Shown: piece after piece, positions 37,332-49,098 of the stretch
Numbering within the stretch: position 1 is the stretch's first letter
Layout of the letters: each line of letters starts with the position of its first letter
NCBI RefSeq assembly: GCF_002288925.2
Contig: NW_022098037.1
Span: 5,644,287-5,708,286 of the forward strand
Direction: 5' to 3'
Source: Delphinapterus leucas
Taxonomy: Eukaryota; Chordata; Mammalia; Artiodactyla; Monodontidae
Length of the DNA stretch: 64,000 bases
Translations under genes and position numbers: made by a program
The notes under the pieces: generated by a model
What the model saw: the letters and a program-made list of their open reading frames with translations, nothing else
What the model was told of the DNA's origin: nothing
The model's database searches: none

Positions 37332-40300
37332 GTAAGTTGTCAAGTTCATTTGAATATTAGTAAAAACAAACTGCAATTTGGACATACATAAGAAAAAAAA
37401 CCTGACTAAGTCCAACAGAGAGTCCAGAACATTTTTTTGTTCCTTCTAAGTACTCAATAGATGTTAGCTACTACGCAAGGTTAGAGGTAAATCGGACCTT
37501 GGATTCATTGAATCTAATGGTCTTCTGTTTTATAGATGAAGACTGCAAGACTCAGGGAGCTTTGTGACTTGTCCAAGGCCATGAGCCTAGGTAATTAACA
37601 GAGCTGGGAGTAGAAATGCATTCTTGTTCTAGGGCTAATTCTAGTATTATTATAGCCTGTACTAAATTATGAAATCATGATTCTTATGGTTTAATATTAT
37701 ACCTATTAAAGTCTGAAGTTACTTAGGTTATAGCTCTGCGATAGGTTTCCTTTCCAGCATTCTTCTGGTGCTGGGAGAAATATGGCACAGTGTCAGGATT
37801 AGTCATTTAAGACGGATTGAGGACAAATTGTACTAAGTTGTTTTCAGTAGATCTGTAACTAGATGATACCATAAAATGATCTATTGCTCCACTTTATGCA
37901 TTTATAAAATAACATCTCATTATAAAGAGTCTGAATTGAGAACATCAGCAAAATGCCGGCAGGGGCAATATTTTGGGTGGGGCAGGGCAGCTTTCTGCCA
38001 CGCTTAAAATAATTCCCTTCTGCATTATAGCTCTGCTGGGAGGCTTGGATGCTCCAAGTTTTTCACTCTATATTAATATATCAACCATGATTGATGATGC
38101 TAGTGAAAATGCAAACGCTTGAAATTCACAAAATTCAATGTGTTAAGACACGATCCCCTATTTGGTTGCAGAAAGCCCTGGGAGACATTAATCAATAGCT
38201 TATACGATTACCTACCAGTCATTAGCTTTAGTGTGCAATGATTTATCAGGTCATTTCCAAGGAGGGGTCATTATTTTATTATCTATTTACATGTCTACCA
38301 GCCGCCATTCAGTATAAGAGTATCTAAGGACAGTGACTGTATTTTATTAATCCTAGTATGTACTTGATAAATAAGAATCAAATAATAAATAATAGAGGGA
38401 AGGAGAAAAGAGGTTTAGGGGAAAAAGAGATGTTTATCAGTAACTCTCAGAGAGATCAAAGGCAGTAGTTATTATTTATGCAATGCTAGTTCTCAGACAT
38501 ACTTGCTACATCTTATTCCTTCCAGTTGGCTTCTCTTCATCCTGTGGATACAGTCAAGGGCAGTGGGACACCTACCTCCTGTCTGGACACTTGACCATTT
38601 GCTCCTGGCCTACCCTTCTATGGGTCCTTAAAAAAATCAATGTATGGACATCTTTATAATTTGTGACCTATCCGTCAGAGCTCACAGGACTGTAGGTGCA
38701 TATCACAGAGTAAAGAAAATTACTCTTGAGATGATTTTTTTCACATATAAACTCCATTTCCCGCTCTGAAATTTTACAACTGCATCTTAAGATCTCCAAA
38801 TCTGAACTCTGGTGTCATCATTATTAAACAAATCCATTCAGCTCTAATTTGTATACACATCAAGAGGAAAGGGTAAGATCTTTCTTACAAACTAGCCCAC
38901 TTTAAGCAAGCCCATCGGGTTGAACGTTGACCTCAGTTGTCAGGAGGTGAAAAGGATGTAAGTAGATAGAGAAAAAATTGTGAAGGAGCTGTCAAGTTAG
39001 AAGCATCAGAAAATGATTGCTAAGGAAGCACCGTGGTTCATGCTTTCTCTCAGTGGTGCTCTTGCCTCATCCCTCCTTTGCTGGACCACATTCTTACACA
39101 GTTTCCTAACACTTCTTTTAAGGCTTCTTAGAATATATAGCACAAGATGCATACGCTGCAATGCATAGCTGTTATTCCCAGCTGGAGCAGTTTCCTCAAA
39201 TCTTCATCTGGTCCACCTCTCTTGGGAAACTAATCAGAGCCATGTGACCATTGGGACTCCTTTTCCTCTTCCCCATTAAGTTCTAGAGCCAGGTCGAAGC
39301 ATTTTTTTCCCCACGCCTCTTTCCCCCAGGGGAAAACATACCTGCACTAAAGGTCCACCAAAGGGGAGGACAAAGAGTATTTTGACCCCTTTATTCCTCC
39401 TGCCCATCTTCTTTTATGTCCTGATGACACTGATGGAGTCTATGGACCTCCTACCCTGAGCTTAGGGTACAGAGCTCCAGGGAAAGGACTGTGGTTCATG
39501 GATGAGTAGCCCACAGTGCCTAACTCACCACTCCTAGATCTTGAGATGTGCCCGAGATTCAGAAGTGTTAACCCATGGGCTCAATTAGCCAGAGAGCTGT
39601 ACTCTTTTCCAGTGGCCTAAATGTAATCAAAAACAGCCATCATGTTGTTATAACAAGGGCAAGTGAGGTTTACTGTATCGCATGTGGATGGCTATAATTT
39701 CTTCCAACCAAACATTGAACACTGACCATGTGCTGGATGTTAGAATAAAGCAGGGAAGAAGACAGGAAAAGAAACAGGCAAAGGAATGAGTAAATGAAAT
39801 AATATCAGGTAGTGGTAAGTGCTATGGAAACAACAAAACAGGGTGATGTCACAGTGACTGGAAGAATGAGGCTGCTCTAACCGGTGTGGTCAGGGGAGGC
39901 CTCTGGGGAGTTGACAACTGAGCTGAGAAAGACAGAGCCAAAGAGAACATTCTAGGTGGAAGAAATAGCAAATGCAAAGGCCCAACGTCTAGAATGACTT
40001 GGAAGGGCCTTGTCTTCTCATTTTTATTTAGGCAAGTCGAAAGAGTCTAGAGAACTGGCTCTGGACCCCATATTTCCATTACTCAGCACTGGTAAAAGGA
40101 GATTATTAGGCTGGGAATTCTAGGACAACCTAGAATTAGCACTTGAGTCCACAAATTGCTACAGTTTTCGTGTCAGGAAGTGGTGATTTGGACCCAGTGG
40201 TACTCACCTGACATGACATGACTTTCAAGGTGGTCCTGGGCATGGTCCCCCTTCCTGCAGGTTACTCTAAATGCCATAATTAAATCCCAAGACACTGGGA

Positions 40301-41690
40301 TTTAATTTAAGACATTGAGAAGGTGACATAAAGATTACTCAACAAATACTGATGGGCACTCACTAATGGGCAGTGGAGACACTAATGAGCTCTTGAGTGA
40401 GGCCTTTCAGCTGCTTCTAGAGAGGGCTGTGGAGCCCTCACTCTCTAAAGGCTTTGCTCAAGAAGGGGAAGCATCTCCACCCGTATAAATGGTTACCCTG
40501 AAAAGCAGAGTCTGAGGCAATGACTTGTGTGCAGACAGTTTATGTGAGAGGTCATCCCAGGGAGCAGGAGCAAAGGACTGGGGTGATGAGACAGGGAAGG
40601 AGGGAAAACCAAGACGAGATGAATTATGAAGATCGCTGCTGTGGGCGATTCCACTGGGAGAAGCCGAAAGAATTGTCCACTGAGGCACCGGGCATGGGGG
40701 CAGTTATTAACCGACCTCTGGCTCCCGTTGGTTGAGGGTCGCCCTTGGGGGCATTAACTTCCCTGCACTTCTGGGCTGTGCTTCTGCTGCTCCCAATGGA
40801 ATCAAGCCAGCTGGTCTCCTGTGGCATTGGAGAAGCTCTGGGAAGAAAGCAAAGAGATGTGCAGCAGAGTGCCAATGTGAAGTGAGTCTGAGCTTGCACG
40901 TGATTATCTGCTACAGCTGCAGCTGAAATGAGAGGTGGGTCCAAGGATATGCATCATCACCAGAGGGGCTGCCACACAGTATTAATGTGATTTCCCCCCA
41001 AAATCAATTGGAATGTTTAAAGGAAAGCTAAGATGGGTGGGGTGGTAGGTGAGGGGAAAAGGTGGAGATTTGCTCTATAGCTCTGTTTTCTTAGGCTGGC
41101 CCTTGTAGAAAAGAAGGAAAGAAACTTAGAATAGAATTACAGAGATGGGGCTGGAGTCACCTTGTGAGGTCGTTTAACTTATTCTGCTGCCACACATCCC
41201 TAACAAATCCAGATGGGAATCTAGTTCATTGGTAACTCAATCCACATGCAGAATGCAGGATGGAAGGACATGGTGACCTAAGAGAGACAAGTCTGCTTTC
41301 CTTTGGGAGATCCTGAGAGCCAGGAAACTTGGTCAAAGATTAATTTAGTGGGTTAATAAAGGCTTCTCTGATGAATGAAGAAGGCAGGGTCTTATGCAAT
41401 TAGTGTGTAATAAAAGGTAATAATGACAAAGTCCACAGCTTCCCATGGTTTAACATAGTGAATAGGTAGAATGTGGCATGTTAATTAAAATCTGTGTATC
41501 CTTTTAGCAAATTGTGGTTTAAGAACTAAAAAAAAAAAACACAGAATTTTAAAGACTCAGTAAGTAGAAAAGCATTCTAGTAATAGCACAGAATAAGCAA
41601 GAAAAGGTACAATCTTATGTTCCCGTACCAAATGTTTCCAGTACAATGGGTCCAGTTCCTTTAGCTTGGTGATACTGGGAAACATTCAAT
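37332..41690. other. NR1H4 intron, mostly unassigned
   Basis: Recognisable pieces are a reversed MIR at about 37500-37620 ('gacttgtccaaggccatgagc'), L2/MIR-like text near 38270-38380, and the dispersed 'aatgcaaaggcccaacg' family at about 39690-40020. The G+C-richer stretch 40440-40950 has open frames up to 106 codons on both strands but no splice or protein evidence. Confidence 0.45.
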
Positions 41691-41739
41691 GAATGTGAGT
41701 GGAAATAAGCAATGAAATTGAAAGAAATAAAGTCTCAGT

Positions 41740-41900
41740 TGCCTCTGAGACTCTCTAAACTTCAGTTTTCTCCCCTGTAGAATGGGAATAATAATGACAT
41801 TCACTTCACAGTTTGTTGGAGGATTGAATGGCTGTGTGGAAAGCGTTCTGTAAATCTCAAGGCATCATAAAGCAGTATCGCTACTCCAGGGTTTGAAATG
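41740..41900 (+). mobile_element. MIR SINE (plus)
   Basis: 'aaacttcagttttctcccct', 'gtagaatgggaataataatg' and 'ttgttggaggattgaatgg'. Confidence 0.8.
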
Positions 41901-42985
41901 TAGCTGTTATTATTTAAGTTGTTAGAATGATAAACACCACTCTACTATTAAAGGGAGGAAGTTCTGTTAATCTTATCATTGTTGAGTGCTAAGAATTTTC
42001 AAGGAGCCAACAAAAACCAATAATATGGAACTAAATTTCTGGGTGCTCTAAGAAAAAAACACATGTTCTATCTCACCTTGGCATTACAGCATTGCTAACA
42101 ACAGCTATGGAATCCACGTTTTTGTATAACTTTTATTTTTGTTTCTAGTAGTCTTTCCAAAGCCCCATTCTGAATGAGGCCTAGCAAGGGGCAGGAGGGC
42201 AGATTCTATATAATCCTATTCACTCGCGCTTCATTTCCTTTAGCTACTTCTCATAACGTTATGCTTTTCTCAGCTGTTGATGCTTATTTTCTCTGGGTAG
42301 CTTTATTTTTATTGGAATCTGGTTCTTGCCTATGTCTTTTGCTTAAATTAAAAGAATCTTTCAGATGTTACAGAATCAGCTGGATGTTTTAAAATACAAT
42401 GAAAGGTCTTGAGATGCAGGGTTGTGTAATATTTCTGACATTTGATTTCAAGTCTTTTTCCATCGCACTGAGTTTAACACAAGTGAATACAGTTCTGACT
42501 TGATGGGCCAATCAAAGCCAAAAGTTTCCAGAAGATGGAAAGATACCGCTGTCTCAGACAAAATGGAACGTTGCTTTAGCATAATTTAAATATTTTTTCA
42601 CTACCATTTCTTATCCATATCTCTTCCACAGATTGAAGCAGCCTCTAAGGTTTTTTACTAATTCCCTGTGGCTTTGGTTTTTGCTCTCCCAGGATTCTCA
42701 GATGTGGTGCTCTTGTTAGTGAGGTTAAGAAATGGGAGAAGGAAAAGAAATATCAGAAGAGCCTTTCCTTATGACAACATAAATTACTGCTTCTTTTAGA
42801 TGGGGCATGCATAGTTTGGAAAATGCATGCAATGAGGTGCATGTTGGCCAGCTAGTGGGCAAATCCGTTGCCATCCAGAGCATGGCTCTCAACCTTGCAG
42901 GCTAAGAAACAGGTCTCAGGGGCTCTCAGAATAACCAAACTGAGAAAGGTTGACTATGAAAACAGACTGCAAATTTATACATTTA
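41901..42985. other. NR1H4 intron, nothing recognised
   Basis: No gene or clear repeat seen. Confidence 0.35.
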
Positions 42986-42989
42986 CAGT

Positions 42990-43340
42990 GATAAAAAAAA
43001 TTGGGATCATAACAGCTACCATTTCTTGAGTGCTTTCTATATGTCAGGCGTCATGCTAAGCACATTTTACATTTGTTAGTGGACTCTCATTCGATCCCAT
43101 CTCTGCCATTTACTGGTATGTGGTCGTAGGCAAATTCTTTAACTTTGTGCAAGTTACTTGTCTTATTTAATAGAATTCTCAGAAGAATGCCTGGCACATT
43201 GTAAGTACTCTGTAACTATTTGCCATTAATATTAATTCTCATAACACTCCTATAAGGTAGATACCATTACTATTCCCCTTTTACTGCTGAGAAAATGGAG
43301 ATTTAAAGATGTTAAAGAATCTGCTGAATTTCCATAGATA
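42990..43340. mobile_element. Two overlapping MIR fragments
   Basis: Reversed MIR text ('tgagtgctttctatatgtca', 'ctcataacactcctataagg') is interrupted by a forward MIR piece at about 43085-43215 ('gatcccatctctgccattta', 'catttgc..gtaagtactctgt'). Confidence 0.65.
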
Positions 43341-43625
43341 GTAAGTAGACAACCAAATTATGGTCAGGATAAGAAATCGGAATTGGATGATTACGGATTC
43401 AGGTTAAGAGAACACTCCTGTTCACCTTCTCAGTGGAGAAGGCCTTTCCAGTGAGATTGTTTCACTCAAAGTCTGTTAGCCAAGTCTATTCTCAGGGACA
43501 GTTCTCAGAAAAGCATTGCCAGCATTTGCTCTGGGACTTCCCTAATTTTTATAGCATCATATCTAACGCCCCTCCTTGCCGTGACTGACATTTTATTCAC
43601 TTTGCCCCAAGTACCGTCTACAACG

Positions 43626-43828
43626 GTGCTGTCCAATAGAACTTCCTGTGGTGATAAAAATGTTCCAGATTTACTTTGTCTAATGCTAATCACACGTGGC
43701 TACTGATCGCTTAAAATGGGACTAGTGTAACTGAGGAACTGATTCTAATTTTACATAATTTAAATTAACTTAAATTTAAGTAGCCATACATGGTTAGTGG
43801 CTACTGTTTCAAACAGCACAGACTTGTA
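43626..43828. mobile_element. hAT-type MER element ('gctgtccaatagaac' family)
   Basis: 'ggtgctgtccaatagaactt', 'atcacacgtggctactgat', 'aagtagccatacatggttag' and 'tggctactgtttcaaacagc'. The ends are inverted. A related copy is at 48930-49095. Confidence 0.7.
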
Positions 43829-44324
43829 GGAGAAAAATATACCTTGGGGAAAAAAAATGGCACGAAGCAGTTGGTCCTCACTGCAAAAGAAGCAAAGGGA
43901 TTCAATCAGTCTTATTAAGAGAACATCCTGTGTGAATTTCACTCAGCAACAAGGGTCTCCTGGATCAGGTAAATTATCCTGCTCATTTCTTTTTTAGTAT
44001 TGAAGTTTCTGGGGGCAACAGACAGGCTCCTCTGTCTGACCAGTGAAAAACTCAGTAGAGAATTCTTGAAATATAAAATTCAGAGATAGTTTGTCCTGGT
44101 TCTTAGCCTTTGGGTAGCTCTTCCAGCTTAGAGTCCCTCAAGGCAAGTATAGCTCTTGGGTTGTGAGGAGGGGAGAACGAGGTCAGAAGTAAACTGAGGA
44201 TTGAGAACAGCTTTGCAAATGGTGATTCTTGGTTGAGCAATCAAAGCTGAAATACACCTAGGAACCATCACTCTTTCCTTTTTCTTGACAATTAGGGCAA
44301 GTGTGCTTTAGTTTTTCCACCACA

Positions 44325-44565
44325 AGGTTTTGAGTGAGAAGACCTTGGTTAAAGCCTTTGCTTCATCCCTTAATAGCTGGGTGACTTTAGACAAATCATT
44401 TAACTTCACTGAGTTGTCCTTCCATGTCTGTAAAATAGGGTAAGAGATAGTGGGCATCATAAATTATAACTTCCTCAAAGGGTGCAAGTAAGGATCAGAT
44501 GAGATAATGCATGTAGAACCACCTTGTAAACCCGTAAAGGCTGTAGAAATGGCTTAGCAGTGATT
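44325..44565 (+). mobile_element. MIR SINE (plus)
   Basis: 'agctgggtgactttagacaa', 'catttaacttcactgagttg', 'gtctgtaaaatagggtaaga' and 'gatcagatgagataatgcat'. A reversed MIR follows at about 44600-44780. Confidence 0.88.
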
Positions 44566-44929
44566 ATCATGTTTATATAGATCACATTTGCCTTTTAAAA
44601 CTGCTTTCACACTTATTATGTGATTTTTTCTTCACAACGGGTCCATGAAGGAAGTAGAGCAGGAATTATTATCTCTGTTTTACCATCTGTTGATGTAGAC
44701 AAATGAGGTCCGCAGAAGCTGAGAGACTGTCCTAAGGTGACACAGTGTATTTGGTTGCATTATCCCTAAGCTCAACCCTGGACCTACTGAGTCCTATTCT
44801 GAAGCCCTCCCTTCCAAAAAATACCCAACAGTCACAAGCTTGGTATCCTGCAGAAATTATTCCTGCTCAGGAAGCAAGCCACCCTACAACAAGAGTCCAA
44901 GGCTAAATAATTATAATATCAGTATGATG

Positions 44930-45063
44930 ATGGTGGGTAGCCACACACTCTGCTAAGCATTTAATAAATATTATTTTATTTAATCCTCATAATAACTCTA
45001 TGAGGTTGCATGATTATCAGTCCCATTTTACAGATGAGGAAATTGAGGCATAAAATGGTTCAG
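44930..45063 (-). mobile_element. MIR SINE (minus), target of an L1 insertion
   Basis: 'tgctaagcatttaataaata', 'atcctcataataactctatg' and 'cattttacagatgaggaaat'. It continues at 45415 ('ttcgtccatggtctgcagag') after the inserted L1. Confidence 0.88.
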
Positions 45064-45402
45064 CTAGGGGCAGGACAGCAATAAAGATGCAGACATAGAG
45101 AATGGACTTGAGGACACGGGGAGGGGGAAGGGTAAGCTGAGACGAAGTGAGAGAGTGGCATGGACATATATACACTACCAAATGTAAAATAGATAACTAG
45201 TGGGAAGCAGCCGCATAGCACAGGGAGATCAGCGTGTGCTTCGTGACCACCCAGAGGGGTGGGATAGGGAGGGTGGGAGGGAGACACAGGAGGGAGGGGA
45301 TATGGGGATATATGTATAGCTGATTCACTTTGTTATATAGCAGCAACTAACAGAACAGTGTAAAGCAATTATACTCCATTAAAGATGTTAAAAAAAGAAA
45401 AG
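45064..45402 (+). mobile_element. L1 3' end, 5'-truncated, 339 bp
   Basis: Forward copy of the L1 family of 1-456: 'gatgcagacatagagaatgg' to 'gcaattatactccattaaag' plus A-rich tail. Exact 12-bp target-site duplication 'aaaatggttcag' at 45052-45063 and 45403-45414. Confidence 0.95.
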
Positions 45403-45462
45403 AAAATGGTTCAGGAGTTCGTCCATGGTCTGCAGAGCTAGTGAGTGCCAAGGGAGCCTACA

Positions 45463-45765
45463 TGTATTAGTTTGCTAAGGCTGCTGTAATAAAATACCAC
45501 AGACTGGGTGGCTTAAATGACAGAAATGTATTGTTTTACCATTCTGGAGGCTAGAAGTCCAAAATCAAGGTGTTAGCTGGGTGGGTTCTTTCTGAAGGCT
45601 GAGAGGGACGGATCTGTTCCTGGCCTCTCTTCCTGGCTTGTAGATGACATTTTCCTTGTGTATCTTCACATTGTCTTTTCTCTATGAGTTTCTGTCTCTG
45701 AAATACAAATTTCCCATTTGTATAAGGACACCGGTCCTATGGGATTAGGAGGGGACACACTTCCA
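45463..45765 (-). mobile_element. MLT1-type (ERVL-MaLR) solo LTR
   Basis: 'tattagtttgctaaggctgc', 'accacagactgggtggctta', 'ttctggaggctagaagtcc' and 'ataaggacaccggtcctatg' are the reversed 3' two-thirds of an MLT1 LTR. No internal retroviral sequence remains. Confidence 0.85.
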
Positions 45766-46046
45766 CCCGTAATACTGGATATAAACCCAGATTAGTTTAC
45801 CTCACGCTGTTAAGTATTATGCTTTAATGCTTCCTGACATTACAAAATTATATCAATCTGTATCCTTTTGAGAGGAACGAATGTCAAGACGTAGAACATG
45901 GCATTTACCCCCAAATCCACTTTTAGAGCCACTGAACAAAAATCTGTCCTCTAAAAATTCCTAAATTGGAACGTGCTCCCCAAAACTGTTTATCTAAGAG
46001 CCTGGTTTCCAGCTTACTAGGCAATTTGGCATCGAGGACTTTTCTC

Positions 46047-46095
46047 ATAAACATTTACAAATATTCTGCTCGGTAATGAAGTTAATCAGTAAACC
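46047..46095 (+). promoter_or_regulatory. NR1H4: HNF1-like and forkhead-like sites before alpha3/alpha4 exon
   Basis: 'gttaatcagtaaacc' (46081-46095) has a perfect GTTAAT half-site and an imperfect second half. 'ataaaca' (46047-46053) is a forkhead core on the minus strand. Both lie 65-115 bp upstream of the alpha3/alpha4 ATG, in the position expected for a liver/intestine promoter. Visual match only. Confidence 0.4.
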
Positions 46096-46161
46096 CCACA
46101 ACCTCTGGCCTCTGTCACTCCTTACCTAGTCTCATTTTCAGTTGCTGTGAGTAAGCTAAGA

Positions 46162-46270
46162 ATGGTAATGCAGTTTCCGGAGTTAGAAAATCCAGGTCAA
46201 ATTAGTCCTTGTCACAGCTGCACGTCGTTGGGATTTGCCATGGAAATGATGAGCATGAAGCCTGCTAAAG
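46162..46270 (+). CDS. NR1H4: FXR N-terminus, alpha3/alpha4 isoforms (partial)
   Basis: Encodes MVMQFPELENPGQISPCHSC, then TSLGFAMEMMSMKPAK and the first base of Gly: 36 codons plus one base. It is the alternative N-terminus of FXR-alpha3/alpha4, made from a second promoter. The donor 'gtaggc' is at 46271, and phase 1 matches the common exon. The start context 'aagaATGG' has A at -3 and G at +4, stronger than that of alpha1/alpha2. The 5' limit of the exon is not visible. The frame runs on into the intron for another 89 codons to 46536. Confidence 0.95.
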
Positions 46271-46599
46271 GTAGGCGGAGGTTCTCAGATGCTGGCGGTG
46301 GGGCTTCTGCCACTGGACTGAGGAAACATGGGGCACTTTTGCTTGAGATTCCAGTAACAGATCTCTGTCAAAGATGGCTCAGTCAGAACCAGAAGACTGG
46401 GGTGAGAAGCTGGGGTGGTGTGATTTCTATAGGGTTCCAGGCAGGTGTGTATTTCATTGAGACTAAATCTAAGTGTGTTTTCCCTATAATTCTTCAATGG
46501 ATAGTGTGTAAAATTAGCACCATTCTTCCAAGTTAAACACTAGGCAGTTCTAGCATTAATGCCTTGGACACTTGAAAAAACCTTTTAAAGTACATGATT

Positions 46600-46870
46600 T
46601 CATGCAGTGTTTTTAAAATGGCAAGTCTCAGATCCCAGTGGGTCATGATATCTATTTTGTGACTTGTGACCAGCATTAAAAATTTAGAATAGAATAGAAT
46701 AGGAATACAATAGAAATGTCAGAGTGCCCGTCAAGAGGTAAGGATAAGTGTTATTTCACGGAAATTTTGTTTCAATTATTTATACATATCTATAAGTGTG
46801 TATGGGGTAATGATATAAGATTTATTTCAAACTATGCATTGTGATGAGAAAAATAAAAAGAGATAAAAAA
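46600..46870. mobile_element. Old hAT-like remnant
   Basis: 'gtgggtcatgatatctattttg', 'gacttgtgaccagcatta' and an 'aatag' pentanucleotide run at about 46685-46700. Loose similarity to the element at 2888. Confidence 0.4.
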
Positions 46871-47180
46871 CATTAATTTACTGAACTAGTTTCACAGTAG
46901 ATTTCTCCCAATAGTCAATGGAAAATCAGATAAGTAAAGAGTTTACCCTTAAGCCCGCTTTGTTTTCTCTGAAGTAAAATATAGATTATAATTAAAACAT
47001 AAACAGTATAATATAATGTTGTCTGTTTTAATATTTTTTTCAGAATAGAATCTTACCTTTTGAATTTCCAGCTAAAAGTGAAAGTCAAATTATTTTCATA
47101 ATAATTACAATTTTGAACATATTTCTGGTTGTAGACTTGGCAGCACGTTATTTTGTTTAAATGTGTTGTTTAAAAATGAT
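46871..47180. other. Intron, A+T-rich, nothing recognised
   Basis: No gene or repeat assigned. Confidence 0.35.
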
Positions 47181-47193
47181 TGACACTGTATTT

Positions 47194-47543
47194 TTTTTAA
47201 ATTAATTTATTTATTGATTTTGGCTGCGTTGGGTCTTTGTTGCTGCATGCGGGCTTTCTCTAGTTGTGGCCAGCCGGGGCTACTCTTCCTTATGGTGCGT
47301 GGGCTTCTCATTGCGGTGGCTTCTCTTGTTGCAGAGCACGGGCTCTAGGCGAGCGGGCTTCAGAAGTTGTGGCATGCAGGCTCAGTAGTTGTGACTCACG
47401 GGCTCTAGAGCACCGGCTCTGTAGTTGTGGTGCACGGGCTTATTCGCTCCACGACATGTGGGATCTTCCTGGACCGGGGTTCGAACCCATGTCCCTTGCA
47501 TTGGCAGGTGGATTCTTAACCACTGCACCACCAGGGAAGCCCC
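47194..47543 (-). mobile_element. CHR-type SINE, long form
   Basis: T-rich tail, 'gattttggctgcgttgggtc', then the tRNA-like head ending 'ccaccagggaagcccc'. Exact 13-bp target-site duplication 'tgacactgtattt' at 47181-47193 and 47544-47556. Inverted relative to the SINE at 47755. Confidence 0.95.
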
Positions 47544-47754
47544 TGACACTGTATTTAGAGATGGAAATTAGTTGGAAGCCTGCGGAAGTAAATTTTCCAT
47601 CGTTTCAATTTAATAAGCATTTATTAAAGATTTACACTGTGTCAGGCTTTTTGTAAGGTGCCGGGAATGAAGGAGAAAAGGGAATGTAATATATAGTAAT
47701 CTAATGTATTCCCCAGGAGTTCACAGACTAACCACCACAACAAAAATGTATTGA

Positions 47755-47963
47755 GGGGCTTCCCTGGTGGCGCAGTGATTGAGAGTCCGCCTGCCGATGC
47801 AGGGGACACGGGTTCATGCCCCGGGCCGGGAAGACCCCACATGCCGCGGAGCGGCTGGGCCCGCGAGCCATGGCCGCTGAGCCTGCGCGTCCGGAACCTG
47901 TGCTCCGCAACGGGAGAGGCCACAGCAGTGAGAGGCCCGTGTACCGCAAAAAAAAAAAAAAAA
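47755..47963 (+). mobile_element. CHR-type SINE, young-looking
   Basis: 'ggggcttccctggtggcgc' to 'ggcccgtgtaccgc' plus 16 A. Flanked by 'gtattga' (47748-47754 and 47964-47970) with A-runs before it, consistent with a target-site duplication. High CpG content suggests recent insertion. Confidence 0.95.
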
Positions 47964-48084
47964 GTATTGAATGTTTATGCTTAGGCACTATGCAGTTTAC
48001 ATTCTTTGTCTTAGTTTATCTTTATTGCAACCTTTCACCTAGATACTATATTTTGTTTCAATTACTATATTATCCCAGCTTTTC

Positions 48085-48292
48085 TTTAAAAAAGTTTTAT
48101 TGAAGTATAGCTGCTTTACAATGTTGTGTTAGTTTCTGCTGTACAGCAGTGAATCAGCTATAGGTGTGCATATAGCCCCTCTTTTTTGGATTTCCTTCCC
48201 ATTTAGGTCACCACAGAGCACTGAGTAGAGTTCCCTGTGCTGTACAGTAGGTTCTCATTAGTTATCTATTTTATACATAGTAGTGTATTATA
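48085..48292 (-). mobile_element. L1 3' end, older cetartiodactyl type
   Basis: 'gttttattgaagtatagctg', 'gtttctgctgtacagcagtg' and 'tcattagttatctattttat'. A reversed MIR follows at about 48300-48385. Confidence 0.85.
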
Positions 48293-48929
48293 TGATCCTG
48301 GCTTTATAGAGGAAGGAACAGAAGCTTAAAGAAGTTCAATGTCTTTCCCAAGTTCACACATCTAGCAAGTTGCAGGCGAACTGAATCCAGGTTTGTCTAC
48401 ACAGAAGTGCTTGTAATGAGTATGTCCTACCACCTCAAATGATATAGCATGAAAGATAAGCCTGTAAACCAACAAAAATGATGGTACATGCTTCTGAGTG
48501 CTGCAGTAGAGTGTGTACAGAGGGTAGGAGAGATTAATTCTACCTAGGAAAACTGGGACAGGCCTGACAGAGGAGGTGATGGGTTGACAAACCAGGTGGG
48601 GAGAGGCACCAACATCACAAAGGCCTGGCACCAGGAACGGCACACAACTTCATAAACCAAGCCATATCATCTGTTAAGAAACCATGGATTGGGAAATAAA
48701 GGAAGGCCGAGAAGGCAATTTTTCCATTCATGAAACATTTCAACAAACATTCATGAAACATTTACTAGAATCAGCGTTGTGCCAGGGATGAAAAACTGGA
48801 TATAATCTGAACCCTTTATCGGGCTCATCAGAAACTAACTGTGGGTTTATGAAGAAGTGCCATCCTTTGTACGTGAACCTGATTCTCCCATTTGGGTACA
48901 CAGTGTTCTGGTCACAAACTCCTTAGAGC

Positions 48930-49098
48930 TGCGCTGTCGGATATGGCAGTCATTAGCCACATGTAGCTATTTAATTTTAAATTTTAATTGTTTAAAGTTA
49001 CATAAAATGAAAAATTCATTTCCTCATTATTACTAGCTATGTTTCAAATGTTCAATATTCCATATGGTTAGCGGCTACCATGTTGAAAGGTATAGAAT
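48930..49098. mobile_element. hAT-type MER element
   Basis: 'gctgcgctgtcggatatgg', 'cattagccacatgtagctat' and 'ggttagcggctaccatgttg'. Related to 43626. Confidence 0.7.

Noticed and set aside
40458..40944. Overlapping open frames on both strands (up to 106 codons)
   Set aside because: No domain, no splice signals flanking them and no second-strand asymmetry; treated as intronic chance frames.
46147..46161. Possible start upstream of the alpha3/alpha4 ATG in the same frame (MSKLR...)
   Set aside because: It would need a GTG start; the ATG at 46162 has a strong context and matches the known isoform start.
47264..48103. Open frames of 77-130 codons with repeated phrases such as 'CPLHRQADSQ' and 'SPPADAGDTGSCPGPG'
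   Set aside because: The same peptides recur wherever a CHR SINE occurs (19.5, 29.4, 31.4, 47.3, 47.8, 60.1, 61.6 kb). They are SINE translations, not genes.
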